Assembly (NCBI GenBank): GCA_903827735.1
Contig: CAIKJM010000605.1
Location: 1-20,366, forward strand
Direction of reading: 5' to 3'
DNA length: 20,366 nucleotides
Source: an uncultured Rhodanobacter sp.
GTDB lineage: Bacteria > Pseudomonadota > Gammaproteobacteria > Xanthomonadales > Rhodanobacteraceae
The notes beneath the pieces are model-generated. The model made no database searches. It was given only the letters and a program-made list of their open reading frames with translations, and was not told the DNA's origin. Positions 17,222 through 20,366 of the stretch are shown here, one piece after another. A program made the position numbers and the translations under genes. Position 1 is the stretch's first letter. Each line of letters opens with the position of its first letter.

Positions 17222-18454
17222 TTACACCGATCGCGTCGCCACCACCGGCGGAACGGCCGCCGCCCGCAGCGCCGGCCCCAGCACTGCCAGCTGACCCAGA
17301 ATCCACAACAACAGCGCACCGATCGGCAGGTAATACAGCGGCAGACGCGGCAGCTCGTAAAACTTCATCAGCGTGAGGTTCAGCGCAAATGCCAGCAGCA
17401 TGCCCAACACAATGCCGAAACTCACGATCAGGAAGTTCTCGGTCTGGAAATAGCGCAGAATGTCGCCGCGCGTGGCGCCGATGGCGCGGCGGATGCCGAT
17501 GGTGCGCGTGCGCTGCTGGACCCAAAAGTTGGCCAGACCGGTGATGCCAAGCGCAGTGACGAAAAGCAGGCCTAGGCCGGAGGAGGCAAGCAGGCTGATC
17601 ATCGTGGTATCGTGTTCAAAGTAGGCCTTCCGCATGTCGCTATAAGTGCGTACCAACTCGGGCGCGATTATCCGATTCGGCTCGATCCGCATCAGTTGAC
17701 TCACCGCCAATTGCAGAACCGCGTGGCGATCTTGTGGGGTGCTGCGAAGCAGGAAAGTGGTCGATCTGGAGTCGGGTGGCATAGGCCAAAGCATGGCGAG
17801 CTGATTGGATCCAAACGCGTTGAGCTTTGGACGAACGAGCGTGTCGACGATGCCGATGATGCGGACTGGTTTACGCGAGCCGGTAATAATCGTCTGACCC
17901 AGCGCGTCTTTACCTGGATAGAACTTTTCGGCCAGCGCGCGACTAAGAATGGCGACGGCGACAGCGTCCCCTTTGACGAACTCATCCTGATGGAAATCCC
18001 GCCCTTCCACCAGATGCAGGCCGAGAGTATTAAGTTCACCAGCCGTCCCACCGAGTACCGCAGGCTGCAGGCAGCCCGATTGATCCAGTGATCGAGTAGA
18101 CGCAAGACGTTCGAACTGCGCCAGGCTGGCGCACGCCCCATAAGAAGATTCGTCGCGACCGAGAGGGAGCGAATCTACAGCTACAGCGCTGGTGACACCC
18201 GGCAAGCGGCGCAGGGCGGCAAGATCCTGCTGTTGCCGGGCCAGCGTATTTTCGCTGGCGTCGATGACCTCGCTATCCAGCATCGAGAGACCAGACTCAT
18301 CCACGCCCGTTGCTATGCTGATCTGACCGACTCGATCGATGATCATGAAAACGACGTTGCAAACGATGGCGCAGGTAAGCGCCACCTGAAGCATCAATAG
18401 TGCCGCAGTGAGCCGGTGATGACGCAGCGTGGCTAGTATCAATCGAATCTGCAT
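17222..18454 (-). CDS. FtsX/MacB-type ABC transporter permease (subtype 1)
   Basis: A 410-residue inner-membrane permease. One membrane segment near the N terminus (18-38) is followed by a large periplasmic domain (about 40-285) with two cysteines, C108 and C128, that could form a disulfide. Three C-terminal membrane segments follow (287-310, 340-362, 372-394), with the cytoplasmic coupling motif TIGIRRAIGATRGDI (318-332). The protein ends in LGPALRAAAVPPVVATRSV. This is the MacB/FtsX mechanotransmission layout, with no fused ATPase, so it needs a separate ABC ATPase. It starts at ATG 18454 behind the ribosome site AGGAAAGG, 16 bases after the upstream permease. It is a clear paralogue of the truncated permease at the right edge, most strongly in the last 110 residues. 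Whether it moves substrates such as peptides, lipids or toxins cannot be told. Confidence 0.88.
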   Translation of the reverse strand: MQIRLILATLRHHRLTAALLMLQVALTCAIVCNVVFMIIDRVGQISIATGVDESGLSMLDSEVIDASENTLARQQQDLAALRRLPGVTSAVAVDSLPLGRDESSYGACASLAQFERLASTRSLDQSGCLQPAVLGGTAGELNTLGLHLVEGRDFHQDEFVKGDAVAVAILSRALAEKFYPGKDALGQTIITGSRKPVRIIGIVDTLVRPKLNAFGSNQLAMLWPMPPDSRSTTFLLRSTPQDRHAVLQLAVSQLMRIEPNRIIAPELVRTYSDMRKAYFEHDTTMISLLASSGLGLLFVTALGITGLANFWVQQRTRTIGIRRAIGATRGDILRYFQTENFLIVSFGIVLGMLLAFALNLTLMKFYELPRLPLYYLPIGALLLWILGQLAVLGPALRAAAVPPVVATRSV

Positions 18455-18470
18455 GCGACCTTTCCTGCCA

Positions 18471-19778
18471 TCACTGCGTTGTAAGCTGGAGAGCCGGCGC
18501 TACTCGGCAGGTATGCCACGCAGGAATCAGCCCTGCGAGGACGCTCGCAACGATGGCGAGCAACAACGTTGCCAACAGCATGGGCGTATCCATCTGCGCC
18601 AGCTTGGCGTAATCGTCAGAACGATGACGCACGCTCAACAGACCTAACTGCGTAATCAACAGACCGAGCACGCCACCAGCCACACCGATCAATGCCGATT
18701 CGATGCCCAGCTGAAAAAAAATATCGCGACGTTTAGCTCCGAGCGCACGCCGGACGCTGACCTCACCGCTTCGGCGTAGAAATTTGGCCAGCAGCAACGC
18801 CGCGATGTTGATCATGCATACCAGCAGAAAGCCAAGGGCCAGCCAGAGCTGCATACGCACATCGGATGGCACAAGATTTCGCTGCTTCAACCAAACTATG
18901 AGTGGTGTCAAAGTGGCTTCCTCTGGCGATCGCTGGAAATGCCCGAGGCTTTTTTGCTGCGCCGAATAGTCCATAAGAAATTGCCGGTAGGCACTCGCCT
19001 GGGAAACATTCCTCAACTGCACCCAGACCTGCAGCCAGCTCATGGTCGAACTTTTCATATCGATGCTGGAGCCTCCCCAGGAAGATTCGTTGCCGTTACT
19101 TCCGAATTTGAGATCGATCGACGTCGAGAGCGGCAGAAAAAACAAATCCGAATCGCTAAAGACTTTTGCGGTCGTATCGGCATAGAAAAGAGGTCTAGGC
19201 TGCCAATCGCGCGCTACACCAATGACTCGAAACGTTGTATTGCCAAGACTAACCGAACGACCAACGCTGTCGATGGTGCCAAAAAGCCTGCGGCTTAGTG
19301 TTTCCGCCAGTACAACGCTACGTACGAGGGTGTCGTCATCAGCGGCCGACCAACCACCGCCACGCAGCATGGGCACGCCAAACATAGAGAAAAATTCGTT
19401 CGTGGTGAATCGGCCATTCGCGTAGAACGGGTGCAGGCCAGCTTGATCCGGCCGCACTAGCAACTGGCCGCCGGCCATCACCGCCTGATGTTCCGCTCGA
19501 TGGGCCTTGAGCAGCGCCATCGCATCGGGCCAAGTAAAGCTTGCCGCAGGATCGGGTGCATACGGATTTTGATGAAAGTCCAGCGGCAGCGGATTCAAGT
19601 GCGGCGCATAAATAGTGCTGCTGCGCTCAGGCAGCGGATCGCCCGACATCACATGCAGCACCGTAATCATCGTCATACTGGCACCTATGCCCAGGCCGAT
19701 AGCCAGCACCATCAGTGCCGTAAGCACCGGACTGCGCTTCAGGCTGTGCCATGCCAGATCGAGGTAATAACCAAACAT
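18471..19778 (-). CDS. FtsX/MacB-type ABC transporter permease (subtype 2)
   Basis: A 435-residue inner-membrane permease starting at ATG 19778, with ribosome site AAGGA (19785-19789) six bases upstream. A longer open frame to 19913 overlaps the neighbouring permease and is rejected. The N-terminal segment (17-42) is followed by a periplasmic MacB-like domain (about 45-305), then three membrane segments (308-332, 355-380, 400-422). The coupling motif GEVSVRRALGAKRRDIFF (338-355) is typical of FtsX-family permeases. The C-terminal tail is PAWHTCRVAPALQLTTQ, the usual P-A-W form, unlike the VPPVVATRSV ending of its two neighbours. The periplasmic half looks lower in GC by eye than the membrane parts. 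It may pair with a subtype 1 permease as a heterodimer; this is inference from the alternating order. Confidence 0.87.
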   Translation of the reverse strand: MFGYYLDLAWHSLKRSPVLTALMVLAIGLGIGASMTMITVLHVMSGDPLPERSSTIYAPHLNPLPLDFHQNPYAPDPAASFTWPDAMALLKAHRAEHQAVMAGGQLLVRPDQAGLHPFYANGRFTTNEFFSMFGVPMLRGGGWSAADDDTLVRSVVLAETLSRRLFGTIDSVGRSVSLGNTTFRVIGVARDWQPRPLFYADTTAKVFSDSDLFFLPLSTSIDLKFGSNGNESSWGGSSIDMKSSTMSWLQVWVQLRNVSQASAYRQFLMDYSAQQKSLGHFQRSPEEATLTPLIVWLKQRNLVPSDVRMQLWLALGFLLVCMINIAALLLAKFLRRSGEVSVRRALGAKRRDIFFQLGIESALIGVAGGVLGLLITQLGLLSVRHRSDDYAKLAQMDTPMLLATLLLAIVASVLAGLIPAWHTCRVAPALQLTTQ

Positions 19779-19821
19779 TACTTTTCCTTGAATGCTTGTT
19801 GGCTTCTGAATACTGGGTTGA

Positions 19822-20366
19822 TCACACCGACCGCGTCGCCACAACGGGGGGCACCGCTGCCGCACGCAGCGCCGGCCCCAGCACGGCCATCTGACCGAGC
19901 AGCCACAGCGCAACTGCGCTGCCGGGCAGGTAGTACCAGGGCATGCGGTCCATCTCGTAGTGCTGCATCAGATACACGTTGATGCCGAAGGCCAGCGCCA
20001 TGCCGAGGACCACGCCCATGCCGGTGAGCAGAAAGTTCTCGGTGCGGAAGTAGCTGAGGATGTCACCGCGCGTGGCGCCCACGGCGCGGCGTATGCCGAT
20101 CTGCCGACGCCGCTGCGCCACCCAGAAGCTGGTGAGGCCGACGATGCCGAAAGCGGTGACGGCCAGCATCACCACACAGACCAGCACCAGCATCCAAGCC
20201 ATGCTGCTCATGTCGGCAAAATACTTATCGCGTATGTCGTCGAAGGTTTGTCCCTTGGCGACAGCGGCAGGATTGATTTCACCGAGCTTCTGCTCCGCCT
20301 CGCGCACGATGCGGGCGCGATCCTGCGGCGCGCTGCGCAGTATGTAATAACCGAGCGAGCTATCAG
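19822..20366 (-). CDS. FtsX/MacB-type ABC permease (subtype 1), C-terminal part, cut by window edge
   Basis: The frame stays open from the TGA at 19822-19824 to the right edge, giving about 180 C-terminal residues; the start is outside. Immediately inside the edge it reads YYILRSAPQDRARIV, matching TTFLLRSTPQDRHAV of the permease at 17222-18454. The coupling motif QIGIRRAVGATRGDI and the ending LGPALRAAAVPPVVATRSV are nearly the same as in that permease, and similarity is also clear at the DNA level near the stop codons (roughly 80 per cent over the last 60 bases by eye). It is the first visible gene of the array in transcription order, 43 bases before the next permease start. Confidence 0.88.
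   Translation of the reverse strand, partial: DSSLGYYILRSAPQDRARIVREAEQKLGEINPAAVAKGQTFDDIRDKYFADMSSMAWMLVLVCVVMLAVTAFGIVGLTSFWVAQRRRQIGIRRAVGATRGDILSYFRTENFLLTGMGVVLGMALAFGINVYLMQHYEMDRMPWYYLPGSAVALWLLGQMAVLGPALRAAAVPPVVATRSV

Noticed and set aside
17146..17319. N-terminal extension of the DUF885 protein
   Set aside because: It overlaps the permease C terminus in another frame, is Cys/Arg/Trp-rich, and the ATG at 17145 has both a strong ribosome site and a signal peptide.
18355..18375. A GCAA...GGCGC stretch resembling a reversed sigma54 promoter
   Set aside because: The -24 GG is not present, and it lies inside a permease coding region. No other site matched both the -24 and -12 elements by eye.
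19779..19913. N-terminal extension of the middle permease
   Set aside because: It lies in the shadow of the neighbouring permease's end, and the internal ATG at 19778 has a good ribosome site and begins a typical permease N terminus.

Overview
This window looks like chromosomal DNA of a GC-rich gammaproteobacterium, most likely a xanthomonad relative (Rhodanobacteraceae or Xanthomonadaceae). That placement rests on base composition, on the gene set (type II PssA, DUF4124 protein, short H-NS homologue, DUF885 peptidase, FtsX-type permease array) and on general knowledge. No database comparison was possible. No tRNA or rRNA gene, CRISPR array, insertion sequence or phage gene was seen.

Left part (1-8700) is mainly housekeeping. 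The 3' end of valS is followed on the + strand by a large membrane protein of the YfhO/GT-C type (1074-3761). Its stop codon overlaps that of a convergent - strand operon, pssA-holD-rimI: phosphatidylserine synthase, a divergent DNA polymerase III psi subunit recognised here by its end motifs, and the ribosomal-protein acetyltransferase. A divergently transcribed exported DUF4124 protein and proS follow on the + strand, with a strong terminator. An AT-rich 364-base gap then leads to an H-NS family gene with its own terminator.

Middle part (8724-11434, - strand) is a three-gene membrane operon: qmcA (SPFH/stomatin), an NfeD partner, and a ThrE-type threonine/serine exporter whose start overlaps the NfeD stop.

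Right part (11511-20366, all - strand) appears to be an envelope/export locus. In transcription order it holds the C-terminal part of an FtsX/MacB-type permease cut by the window edge, a second permease of a different subtype, a third permease paralogous to the first, a secreted DUF885 putative zinc peptidase, a secreted protein with two duplicated PDZ-like domains joined by a polyproline linker, a sigma54-dependent NtrC-type response regulator, and an NtrY-type sensor kinase. No ABC ATPase or membrane-fusion adaptor lies inside the window; they are expected beyond the right edge. The working idea is that the kinase/regulator pair controls the permease array and perhaps the two periplasmic proteins, but no convincing sigma54 promoter was found by eye.

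The items most worth a second look are the tandem-PDZ protein, the paralogous permease array with its regulator pair, and the holD identification.
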